Below, in pieces: positions 1 through 6,115 of a stretch of DNA of 7,869 nt. This stretch comes from JBIICS01 sp044238735. Its GTDB lineage: Bacteria > Bacteroidota > Bacteroidia > UBA4408. The stretch covers positions 1-7,869 of the forward strand of contig JBIICS010000127.1 in assembly GCA_044238735.1 (NCBI GenBank), given 5' to 3'. How positions within the stretch are numbered: the stretch's first letter is position 1; each line of letters opens with the position of its first letter. A program made the position numbers and the translations under genes. The notes under the pieces are model-generated. The model was not told the DNA's origin and did not search any database. It worked only from the letters and a program-made list of their open reading frames with translations.

Positions 1-1092
1 ATATGCTGCCTCCATTGCCGAACTCTCCTCAAAATACAACACTACCATAATACAACCAGCATAAAGCATCCAGTTTATGGCTGGCAAATAAAGCTGTCCC
101 TTAACATCGGTTGGATATTTAATTTTTACCTTAGGCCAGAAATTTAAACGCATGGCCTCGTTTACCAGGGTAAAAGAACCGCTAATTAAGGCCTGACTGG
201 CCACAATCGTAGCTAATGTTGCAATTATAATTCCTATAGGCAAAAACCAATTGGGCATTACCGCAAAAAATGGATTAGATCCACTTAGAAGCTCACCTTC
301 TCGTCCTATTAAATAAGCCGATTGTCCCAAATAATTTAATAAAAGCATCAACTTTACAAAAGACCAGCTTACGCGTATATTTTGTTTTCCGCAATGCCCT
401 AAATCGCTATACAGGGCCTCTGCTCCGGTTGTACATAGAAAAACAGCTCCCAACAACCAGAAACCGTTTGGAGTGTTTGCCAATAAATTGTAAGCATAAT
501 AAGGATTTATTGCCTTAAATACTTCGGGTAATTGAGCGATTTCAATAGCGCCCAAAATTCCAAGCATACTAAACCAAACAAACATTACGGGACCAAAAAG
601 CTTACCAATAGAATTTGTTCCAAACTGCTGAATTGCAAAAAGTAAAGTAATGATTACTATTACGATTGGAACTGTTTTGATTTCAGACATAGCCGGAATC
701 ATGCGTAACCCCTCAATGGCTGAGGATACTGATATAGGCGGCGTGATAATACCCTCGGCTAAAATTGCCGATCCTCCTATAAGCGCCGGAAAAAGCAACC
801 ATTTAACCTTTGTTCGCTTTACCAGAGTATACAAAGCAAAAATACCCCCCTCACCCTTATTATCTGCGTTAAGGGTAATAAGAACATATTTAATTGTGGT
901 TTGCAGGGTTAGTGTCCAGATAATACAAGATACCCCACCTAAAACGATATCTTTATTTATGGGTGCGTCGCCAACAATGGCCTTTAACACATAAAGCGGT
1001 GAAGTACCTATGTCACCAAAAATAATTCCTAATGTTACTAATAAACCTGCAGCTGAAACTCTGCTATGACTGTGTTGTGAATTATCGCTCAC
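1..1092 (-). CDS. kup: Kup-family potassium uptake protein, partial (3' end outside window)
   Basis: Kup (KUP/HAK/KT family) proteins are inner-membrane K+ importers, in E. coli a K+/H+ symporter. The minus-strand frame is open from the GTG at 1092 to the window edge, giving 364 of an expected 620-650 or so residues. Family motifs seen: GIIFGDIGTSPLY at residues 22-34, NADNKGEGGIFALY at 75-88, LAEGIITPPISVSSAIEGL at 111-129, TTGAEALYSDLGHCGK at 221-236, and SQALISGSFTLVNEAMRLN at 299-317. Several hydrophobic helices are visible, for example 12-28, 49-72, 141-158, 167-188, 208-226, 283-305 and 338-353. The start is GTG: no in-frame ATG lies upstream, and the first internal Met (residue 131) would remove the GDIGTSPLY helix. 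Another in-frame GTG at 1140 lies upstream of the likely -7 box, so it is less likely. The gene is divergent from the glycosyltransferase operon. The cytoplasmic C-terminal domain is not in the window. The identification is firm; the ion specificity is from family knowledge. Confidence 0.95.
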   Translation of the reverse strand, partial: MSDNSQHSHSRVSAAGLLVTLGIIFGDIGTSPLYVLKAIVGDAPINKDIVLGGVSCIIWTLTLQTTIKYVLITLNADNKGEGGIFALYTLVKRTKVKWLLFPALIGGSAILAEGIITPPISVSSAIEGLRMIPAMSEIKTVPIVIVIITLLFAIQQFGTNSIGKLFGPVMFVWFSMLGILGAIEIAQLPEVFKAINPYYAYNLLANTPNGFWLLGAVFLCTTGAEALYSDLGHCGKQNIRVSWSFVKLMLLLNYLGQSAYLIGREGELLSGSNPFFAVMPNWFLPIGIIIATLATIVASQALISGSFTLVNEAMRLNFWPKVKIKYPTDVKGQLYLPAINWMLYAGCIMVVLYFEESSAMEAAY

Positions 1093-1112
1093 GAAATAAA
1101 AATTAGAAGGAG

Positions 1113-1120
1113 CAAAATTA
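1113..1120 (-). promoter_or_regulatory. Candidate -7 box (TAATTTTG) for kup
   Basis: Read on the minus strand this is TAATTTTG, an exact match to the Bacteroidota -7 consensus TAnnTTTG, 20 nt upstream of the kup GTG. No clear TTTG -33 element sits at the usual 17-23 nt distance; only a T-run (minus-strand reading of 1144-1150) lies there. The implied leader is short, about 10-15 nt, and lacks a Shine-Dalgarno sequence, as is common in this phylum. The match alone is short enough to occur by chance in AT-rich DNA. Confidence 0.35.
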
Positions 1121-1192
1121 ATAAGGTTTTTAATACACACGCTAAAAAAAACAACACAACTGCTTTTTTTTATTACTTGGTAAGATATTCAT

Positions 1193-1200
1193 TACATTTG
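1193..1200 (+). promoter_or_regulatory. Candidate -7 box (TACATTTG) for the glycosyltransferase-ribF operon
   Basis: TACATTTG matches the Bacteroidota -7 consensus TAnnTTTG and lies 16 nt before the ATG at 1217. A TTG at 1177-1179 is nearer (13 nt) than a standard -33 element; a T-run at 1164-1171 covers the usual distance. The expected transcription start near 1207 would leave a leader of about 10 nt. This would be the promoter of the whole four-gene cluster, because no spacer downstream is long enough for another. It is back to back with the kup promoter candidate, 72 nt apart. Confidence 0.4.
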
Positions 1201-1216
1201 GAGGTATTTTAAAGGC

Positions 1217-2650
1217 ATGATAAAACACCCCTTTTTTGATGAATTAAGGAATAAAATCCGGGAGAAAAACAACGAAATTACTCCTAAACGAATAAAATGG
1301 ATAAAATCCAATCCGTATTACTATTCGCAACTGATTAAATCGTTAAAGTTTATAATAGACCCGGGCTCCAAAGTGTTACACATCAGAAGCAGCATTGGGT
1401 ATATACTTAATGAATTAAAACCATCTGTAGGGGTTGGCGTTGATGATTCGTTTGCACAAATCAAGGAAGCTCAAAGTGCCTACCCACAATTGCAGTTTGT
1501 AAACCAAAGTCCCGAAGAGGAACTTCAAACCAACGAGATATTTGACTATGTGCTGATATCTTCAATAGAAGACATAGTAGACATTAAAGCGGTATTAGAT
1601 GCCATTAAAAAAAATGTAAACGAAAATACCCGCATCGTAATTACCCACTATAATTATTTATGGAATCCGTTTGTGAAGCTGGCCGAGAAACTAAACATGA
1701 AAATTCCGCAGCGCTTTCATAACTGGATAACCTTTAATGACCTTAACAACTTTCTGGAAGTAAGCGGATATGAAGAAGTAACCAACCGAAGCTTTATTTT
1801 ATTTCCCTTTAACATTCCACTCCTTTCGTATTTACTAAACCGATTTGTTGCCCGTTTTCCTTTGTTTCGCCTGTTAACCATGATGCGTGTATCGGTTGCA
1901 CGACTGGTTCCGGAAAACAAAAACGAGGAATACTCGGTATCCATTGTAATCCCTTGCCGCAATGAGGCCGGAAATATTGAAGATGCCGTTACCCGAATTC
2001 CTAAGCTGGGCAAGCACGTAGAAATAATTTTTGGCGACGATAAAAGTACCGACGGCACTCCTGATAAAGTGAGGGAGATGATGGCTAGGTATCCAGAAAA
2101 AGATATTAAACTCGTGCCGGGCCCGGGCGTATGTAAAGCCTACAATGTTTGGTCGTGCTTCGATCATGCAACCTGCGATATCTTAATGATACTGGATGCC
2201 GACTTAACCGTGGTACCCGAAGAGCTTCCATATTTTTATGAAGCCATCGCTAAAAAAAGAGGTGAGTTTATAAATGGTTCGCGATTGGTTTACCCCATGC
2301 ACAATAATGCTATGCCTTTCTTTAACGCTATTGGAAATAAATTCTTTAGTATGGCTTTTACCTATATATTGGGCACTCCTATTAAAGACACCCTTTGCGG
2401 TACCAAAGTAATCTGGCGTAAGGATTTTGAAAAAGTAAAAAAATTAAGAGGATCGTGGGGAGTTGACGACCGCTGGGGCGATTATGAATTAATATTTGGC
2501 GCTGCAAAGCAACACCTTAAAATTATTGATTTACCGGTACATTATTACGAACGTGTTTACGGCGAAACCAAAATGACCAATCGTGTTAAAAACGGTATGA
2601 TTATGTTACTCATGTGCCGGGCCGCATTAATGAAATTTAAGTTTAATTAA
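1217..2650 (+). CDS. Methyltransferase-like / GT2 glycosyltransferase fusion protein
   Basis: This is a two-domain protein of 477 residues. Residues about 30-190 resemble a class I SAM methyltransferase fold: a first strand at VLHIRSSIG (53-61), GVGVDDS (72-78) and FDYVLISSIEDIVD (109-122). The glycine-rich SAM loop is degenerate. Residues 196-230 are a hydrophobic or amphipathic linker. Residues about 240-440 are a family 2 glycosyltransferase of the dolichyl-phosphate mannose synthase-like type: VSIVIPCRNEAGNIEDAV (241-258), GDDKSTDGT (273-281), the metal-binding LDADL with D327 and D329, EFINGSRLVYPM (350-361), DTLCGTKVIW (391-400) and WGDYELIFGAAK (420-431). By family analogy it transfers a sugar from a nucleotide sugar to a lipid phosphate or similar acceptor at the cytoplasmic membrane face; donor and acceptor are unknown. 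This domain pairing is a known, widespread architecture. It is the first gene of the cluster, with ribF 2 nt downstream. The GT2 call is strong; methyltransferase activity is doubtful. Confidence 0.88.
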   Translation: MIKHPFFDELRNKIREKNNEITPKRIKWIKSNPYYYSQLIKSLKFIIDPGSKVLHIRSSIGYILNELKPSVGVGVDDSFAQIKEAQSAYPQLQFVNQSPEEELQTNEIFDYVLISSIEDIVDIKAVLDAIKKNVNENTRIVITHYNYLWNPFVKLAEKLNMKIPQRFHNWITFNDLNNFLEVSGYEEVTNRSFILFPFNIPLLSYLLNRFVARFPLFRLLTMMRVSVARLVPENKNEEYSVSIVIPCRNEAGNIEDAVTRIPKLGKHVEIIFGDDKSTDGTPDKVREMMARYPEKDIKLVPGPGVCKAYNVWSCFDHATCDILMILDADLTVVPEELPYFYEAIAKKRGEFINGSRLVYPMHNNAMPFFNAIGNKFFSMAFTYILGTPIKDTLCGTKVIWRKDFEKVKKLRGSWGVDDRWGDYELIFGAAKQHLKIIDLPVHYYERVYGETKMTNRVKNGMIMLLMCRAALMKFKFN

Positions 2651-2652
2651 GT

Positions 2653-3588
2653 TTGAGAATCTTTCACCATATTAACGACTTTATTGGCTGCAACAACCCT
2701 GTTGTTACACTGGGAACTTTTGATGGCCTACATTATGGTCATTTGCAAATAATTGAAAAACTAAAAAAAGCGGCAAAAGAAATTAACGGCGAAACTGTGG
2801 TTATAACGTTTAGCCCACATCCGCGCTTGGTACTTTTTCCTGATGATAATGACTTAAAACTTTTAAGTGATCAGGATGAGAAAATAAAATTATTCGAAAA
2901 TACGGGGATAGATTATTTAATTATGCACCCCTTTACAAAAGAATTTAGCCGCCTAAGTACCGTAGAGTTTGTTAGAGACTTATTGGTAAATAAGTTAGGC
3001 ACTAAAAAACTTATAATTGGTTACGACCACCGCTTTGGAAGAAACCGAGAAGGCTCGTTAGAGCAGTTAAAGGAATTTGAAAGTGTTTACGGTTTTGAAG
3101 TATTGGAAATACCCAAGCAGGAAGTAGATCACATTGCCGTTAGCTCTACTAAAATAAGAAACGCACTATTAGCGGGAGAAATTAAAACTGCCAATAGTTT
3201 TTTAGGTTATCCTTACCATTTAACCGGAACAGTTATCAGAGGTTCTAAACTGGGAAGAGAAATTGGATTTCCTACAGCTAATCTTAAAATTGAAGATAAA
3301 CATAAACTAATTCCGGCTAATGGTGTATATGCTATAAAAGCTGAAATAGGCGGAAACGTTTATACCGGCATGATGAATATTGGCGTAAGACCAACTGTAG
3401 ACGGCAAAACATTGGCCATAGAAGCTCACCTCTTTAATTTTAGTAAAGACATATACGATAAAAAAATAAGTGTTTATTTTATTGATAAACTTAGAGAAGA
3501 ACAGAAATTCGATAGCATCGATAAACTTCGCAAACAATTATTGGAAGACAGAGAATTTGCACTTGAAATTCTGGATCAGATAAAATGA
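2653..3588 (+). CDS. ribF: Bifunctional riboflavin kinase / FAD synthetase
   Basis: RibF phosphorylates riboflavin to FMN and adenylates FMN to FAD in the cytoplasm, so it is normally essential. The 311 residues match the usual length. The N-terminal nucleotidyltransferase domain (about 15-185) shows GTFDGLHYGH (21-30, ATP-binding HxGH type), TFSPHPR (52-58), IGYDHRFGRNR (122-132) and VSSTKIR (163-169). The C-terminal kinase domain (about 190-310) shows GTVIRGSKLGREIGFPTANL (192-211), GVYA (224-227), MMNIGVRPT (240-248) and the likely catalytic Glu in IEAHLFNF (256-263). The start is TTG at 2653: an in-frame TAA lies at 2644-2646, only two codons separate it from the TTG, and the next Met (residue 91) would delete the ATP site. 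The gene begins 2 nt after the glycosyltransferase stop, and its own stop overlaps the next ATG. I see no FMN riboswitch upstream, nor room for one. Confidence 0.97.
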   Translation: MRIFHHINDFIGCNNPVVTLGTFDGLHYGHLQIIEKLKKAAKEINGETVVITFSPHPRLVLFPDDNDLKLLSDQDEKIKLFENTGIDYLIMHPFTKEFSRLSTVEFVRDLLVNKLGTKKLIIGYDHRFGRNREGSLEQLKEFESVYGFEVLEIPKQEVDHIAVSSTKIRNALLAGEIKTANSFLGYPYHLTGTVIRGSKLGREIGFPTANLKIEDKHKLIPANGVYAIKAEIGGNVYTGMMNIGVRPTVDGKTLAIEAHLFNFSKDIYDKKISVYFIDKLREEQKFDSIDKLRKQLLEDREFALEILDQIK

Positions 3589-4157
3589 AAAAATTGGTTA
3601 TTTTCTTAACACTTTTCGCATCCAGCATTTTCTTGTATGCTCAGGATACTCTTGTGTTTAAGGATTTAAAGGAGGCACTAAAAAACCCCGAACTGGTTTA
3701 TGTTCTGGAACTTAAAAGATTAAAAGGTGATGATTTTCCGTTGGAAGTTTTTCAGTTTAAAAACCTGGAAAGTTTAAACTTATCTAAAAACAGTTTCAGA
3801 TCTATACCCTACGAAATAGGACAATTAAAAAAATTAAGATATCTTAACTTATCTAAAAACAACATTAAAAAACTCCCGGAAAGTATAGGCGATTTAAGTA
3901 ATTTAGAGCAGCTCATCATCAGCCAAAATGTATTAACCGAACTTCCACGCAGCATAGGCAAACTAAAAAAACTAAGCTTTTTAGATATATGGAGTAATGA
4001 ATTAGATCATTTTCCGGATGAGATTGCCAACTGCGAATCCTTAAAAACAATAGACATGCGCGGCATCTTAATGCCCGACAACAAACACGCCGAATTAAAA
4101 GCAAAAGCCCCCCAGGCTAAAATATATTTAACACCCGGTTGTAACTGCGGACACTAA
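3585..4157 (+). CDS. Small secreted leucine-rich-repeat protein
   Basis: The protein has 190 residues. Residues 1-19 form a signal peptide (MKK, a hydrophobic core, then LYA before Q20), so export through Sec and cleavage after A19 are likely. There is no lipobox Cys and no T9SS sorting domain, which points to the periplasm. Residues about 58-160 hold four regular 23-residue leucine-rich repeats, with lead Leu at 61, 84, 107 and 130 and a partial fifth at 153, of the bacterial LxxLxLSxNxLxxLPxxIGxL type. LRR proteins usually bind other proteins; the partner here is unknown. The C-terminus is TPGCNCGH, with Cys186 and Cys188 next to a terminal His; the only other Cys is 150. The ATG overlaps the ribF stop by 4 nt (ATGA), implying translational coupling, and the transporter gene starts 6 nt after the stop. 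The fold and export are well supported; the function is not known. Confidence 0.88.
   Translation: MKKLVIFLTLFASSIFLYAQDTLVFKDLKEALKNPELVYVLELKRLKGDDFPLEVFQFKNLESLNLSKNSFRSIPYEIGQLKKLRYLNLSKNNIKKLPESIGDLSNLEQLIISQNVLTELPRSIGKLKKLSFLDIWSNELDHFPDEIANCESLKTIDMRGILMPDNKHAELKAKAPQAKIYLTPGCNCGH
3777..3861 (+). repeat. Exact 16-bp direct repeat inside the LRR coding sequence
   Basis: AACTTATCTAAAAACA occurs at 3777-3792 and again at 3846-3861, 69 nt apart, which is exactly one 23-codon leucine-rich-repeat unit. Both copies encode the NLSKN core of successive repeats. Identity down to synonymous positions suggests fairly recent duplication or conversion of a repeat unit, although a short conserved peptide in AT-rich DNA could produce it. 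Confidence 0.8.
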
Positions 4158-4163
4158 CTATTT

Positions 4164-4805
4164 ATGAGTATTAACAACAAGAAAGATTTTGTTTTCTTAA
4201 TCTTAGCCGGATTTTTTATAACCAACGCTATTGTAGCAGAATTAATTGGAGGAAAATTAATTCAGATAAGCGGGTATACCTTAAGCATTGGTATTATTCC
4301 CTGGCCTGTTGTTTTTTTAACAACCGATTTACTAAATGAATTTTATGGAGAAAAAGGAGTAAGGCGTTTATCCTATTTAACAGCTTCTCTTATCATATAT
4401 GCATTCTTAATATTGCTGGCAGCCATGAGTGTTAATGCAGCCGGATTTTCACCGGTTAGCGACGAACAATTCAATGCAGTTTTTGGACAATCGATGTGGA
4501 TTATTGTGGGTAGTATTATTGCCTTTTTGGTATCTCAATTAATTGATGTGTTTGTTTTTACCAAAATAAAAAACAAAACACAGGGCAAGTATATTGGTTT
4601 AAGGGCTACACTATCTACCGGTGTATCACAACTAATAGATTCGTTTATTGTATTGGGTATTGCTTTTTATTTGCCCGGCAAAATAACTTTTAATCAGTTT
4701 ATAAACCTGGGCTTAACTAATTATTCCATCAAACTACTAATTGCCCTTTTATTAATTCCGTTTGTATATGCGGGACATGGGTTCCTGAAAAAAATAATTC
4801 AATAA
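4164..4805 (+). CDS. yhhQ: Queuosine precursor transporter (YhhQ / DUF165 family)
   Basis: This is a 213-residue integral membrane protein with about six hydrophobic helices (roughly 8-28, 36-54, 68-90, 109-131, 152-170 and 183-204). Family signatures are the acidic loop FLTTDLLNEFYGEKGVR (51-67), SQLIDVFVFTKIK (124-136) and the GLRATLSTGVSQLIDS segment (145-160) before the fifth helix. E. coli YhhQ imports preQ0 and preQ1, the precursors of the queuosine modification at the tRNA wobble base; other members take up queuine or the queuosine nucleoside, so the exact substrate here is open. The length is typical. It is the last gene of the cluster, 6 nt after the LRR gene stop, and is followed at once by a hairpin terminator. 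No preQ1 riboswitch is visible, and the 6-nt spacer has no room for one. No queuosine synthesis gene lies in the window. Confidence 0.92.
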   Translation: MSINNKKDFVFLILAGFFITNAIVAELIGGKLIQISGYTLSIGIIPWPVVFLTTDLLNEFYGEKGVRRLSYLTASLIIYAFLILLAAMSVNAAGFSPVSDEQFNAVFGQSMWIIVGSIIAFLVSQLIDVFVFTKIKNKTQGKYIGLRATLSTGVSQLIDSFIVLGIAFYLPGKITFNQFINLGLTNYSIKLLIALLLIPFVYAGHGFLKKIIQ

Positions 4806-4806
4806 A

Positions 4807-4829
4807 AAATCCCACCAGGGGTGGGATTT
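4807..4829. terminator. Bidirectional intrinsic terminator between convergent genes
   Basis: AAATCCCACC (4807-4816) pairs perfectly with GGTGGGATTT (4820-4829) around a 3-nt AGG loop. On the minus strand the hairpin runs into a six-T tract (reading 4809-4804), a good intrinsic terminator for the T9SS protein gene. On the plus strand the following T-run is only three Ts, within the stem end, then AATT, so it should stop the yhhQ operon less strongly. It sits 2 nt beyond the yhhQ stop and 26 nt beyond the minus-strand gene. Confidence 0.88.
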
Positions 4830-4854
4830 AATTAAAAAAAAGAAAATAGTTTGA

Positions 4855-5727
4855 TTATTTAGCTACAATAAACTTACCAAGATCTTTAGTTCCATCTAAT
4901 TTTTCAATTTCGTAAAAATAAATTCCTTCTTTAAAATCAACTACATCCAAAGTTTCTTTAACAGATGATATTTTACGCTGGTAAACCATTCTTCCGAGGG
5001 CGTCTATAATATTTAAATTTGCACCTAAGTTGGCTCTACTTGTAAAAATTGAAACCGATGAAACGGCTGGGTTTGGAGAAACAAAAGTTTTGGTAATAGG
5101 AGAAAGCTCTGTAGCACCAACGGGCGAATTAATTACAATAGCATCTATATAAAGTAAGCTACCCAACACTCCCTCTCGGTTACCAAAGAAAATTCCATCG
5201 CTAGAAGCTGCAACAATTAATATAGTATCGAGCGTTAAGCTTGAATTAATTACCTGATAAGGCAAATTGATGACCTGCCAGTTTGTAGCCCCTATCCCAC
5301 CGGGAATTCTATATCCACTAATTCCAACAGGTGTTCCGCTGCCCAAGGCCGCATCATAACCACTGTATGCTTGTAAGATAAAAGAAGCTGTATCGCCTAC
5401 CGGCACATTCGATTTTAACATCACATCAACAGAAGTAATAGACTGATTAAAGGCTACCTCTTGTTGAATAATTCCCCCAATGGTGTCCGGAAAACCTAAA
5501 ATTCCGCATATAGCACAACTAACCGTAGTAAGTTTGGCGGATGCAGTTCCCTCTCCGGGAGCTGTACTCTCTTTAGATACTGACCCTCCGGCCAAAAGTG
5601 ACAAAGGAGATGTCCATCCGGTAGGTGTATTACCGGTCCATTGCTCAAAATTTAAATTAGATTGAGCAAAAACACTCGATAAAGAAAATAATGCAAGTGC
5701 AGTTAAAGCGCGTAATTTTTTAATCAT
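4855..5727 (-). CDS. Secreted protein with type IX secretion C-terminal sorting domain
   Basis: The protein has 290 residues. Residues 1-21 are a Sec signal peptide (MIKKLR, a hydrophobic stretch, then VFA before Q22). The C-terminal 80 or so residues are a type A T9SS sorting domain: SPNPAVSSVSIF (217-228), IIDALGRMVYQRK (240-252) and GIYFYEIE (268-275), ending in GKFIVAK. Such proteins cross the outer membrane through the Por system and are released or anchored on the surface. Residues 23-200 look all-beta, with an N-terminal LNFEQW and a late LLYIDAIVI strand, the layout of jelly-roll modules often found on Bacteroidota surface proteins. No catalytic motif is seen, and I do not assign a binding target. 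Cys71 and Cys74 form a CxxC in SCAICG. The gene is a single transcription unit, convergent with the yhhQ operon. Secretion is well supported; the function is unknown. Confidence 0.9.
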   Translation of the reverse strand: MIKKLRALTALALFSLSSVFAQSNLNFEQWTGNTPTGWTSPLSLLAGGSVSKESTAPGEGTASAKLTTVSCAICGILGFPDTIGGIIQQEVAFNQSITSVDVMLKSNVPVGDTASFILQAYSGYDAALGSGTPVGISGYRIPGGIGATNWQVINLPYQVINSSLTLDTILIVAASSDGIFFGNREGVLGSLLYIDAIVINSPVGATELSPITKTFVSPNPAVSSVSIFTSRANLGANLNIIDALGRMVYQRKISSVKETLDVVDFKEGIYFYEIEKLDGTKDLGKFIVAK

Positions 5728-5744
5728 GATAATTTTTTTTAAGA

Positions 5745-5757
5745 TTTGACCGTCAAA
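5745..5757. promoter_or_regulatory. Palindrome TTTGAC-C-GTCAAA over the promoter of the T9SS protein gene
   Basis: Perfect 6-bp arms around one central base overlap the 3' half of the -7 box and the expected transcription start of the minus-strand gene, 18-30 nt upstream of its ATG. The position suits a repressor or dimeric regulator site. No regulator is encoded in the window and only one copy is seen, so the role is inferred. Confidence 0.3.
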
Positions 5758-5761
5758 ATTA
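5754..5761 (-). promoter_or_regulatory. Candidate -7 box (TAATTTTG) for the T9SS protein gene
   Basis: On the minus strand this reads TAATTTTG, the same octamer as the kup candidate and a match to TAnnTTTG, 26 nt upstream of the ATG at 5727. A T-run ending in G (minus-strand reading of 5775-5768) lies only about 6 nt upstream, too close for a -33 element; the correct distance has no clear TTTG. The leader would be about 20 nt and A/T-rich without a Shine-Dalgarno sequence. Confidence 0.4.
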
Positions 5762-6115
5762 GACGAACAAAAAAATTTACATCGCTTAAAAAAAGAAAGA
5801 AAGCCGTATTAATTAGTAGATTAAAAACATAATTTCTTAGGCCTAAATTTCGAATTAAAAAAATTAAAATCTAACCCAAAGCCTATTAAAAACAATGTTT
5901 AATTGAGGTTAACACGATTGAACTTACCATAAAACTTAGTGGCCTGCATATCCCAAAACAAAGACATTAGCCCAATACAATAGATTGTTAAACTTTTACA
6001 GGTAAATACGAACTAAAAAAATACCAAATCAAATTTAATTGATCTTTAATTCTGATTTAAATACCTATTAATAAAATTCTTAAGGAAATGTATTCCAAAA
6101 TATTGAGGTCCTCCT

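Larger units (their letters stand above)
5728..6115. other. Gene-free AT-rich spacer between alaS and the T9SS protein gene
   Basis: This 388-nt stretch has no credible gene on either strand. It holds the promoter candidate and palindrome of the T9SS protein gene near its left end and the 3' trailer of alaS at its right end. The middle is A/T-rich with short poly-A runs. The longest ATG frame I found on the minus strand is 22 codons (5899-5967) with no recognisable product. I see no tRNA, strong terminator or clear structured RNA. Confidence 0.7.

Noticed and set aside
650..994. Plus-strand 114-codon open frame
   Set aside because: It lies antisense to kup, whose protein reads with strong family motifs throughout; the plus-strand translation resembles nothing.
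1717..2167. Two minus-strand open frames of 113 and 97 codons
   Set aside because: Both are antisense to the well-supported GT2 fusion gene, and their translations have no recognisable domain.
2651..2652. FMN riboswitch before ribF
   Set aside because: The gap to the preceding stop codon is 2 nt, and none of the conserved RFN elements can be seen around it.
4158..4163. preQ1 riboswitch before the queuosine-precursor transporter
   Set aside because: Only 6 nt separate it from the upstream gene and no pseudoknot-like aptamer is visible nearby; the gene appears to be expressed by operon read-through.
5480..5665. Plus-strand 61-codon frame
   Set aside because: It is antisense to the T9SS-sorted protein gene and has no domain or signal peptide.
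5745..5757. The palindrome as an RNA hairpin or terminator
   Set aside because: With a one-base centre only a 5-bp A/U-rich stem can form, and there is no adjacent U-run in the right place; a protein-binding site is more plausible.
5899..5967. Minus-strand 22-codon ATG frame in the spacer downstream of alaS
   Set aside because: It is too short, has no promoter box or recognisable peptide, and is within chance expectation for the region.
6084..6096. GGAA-TACAT-TTCC hairpin after alaS as a terminator (minus strand)
   Set aside because: The stem is only 4 bp and no U-tract follows directly, so it is too weak to call.
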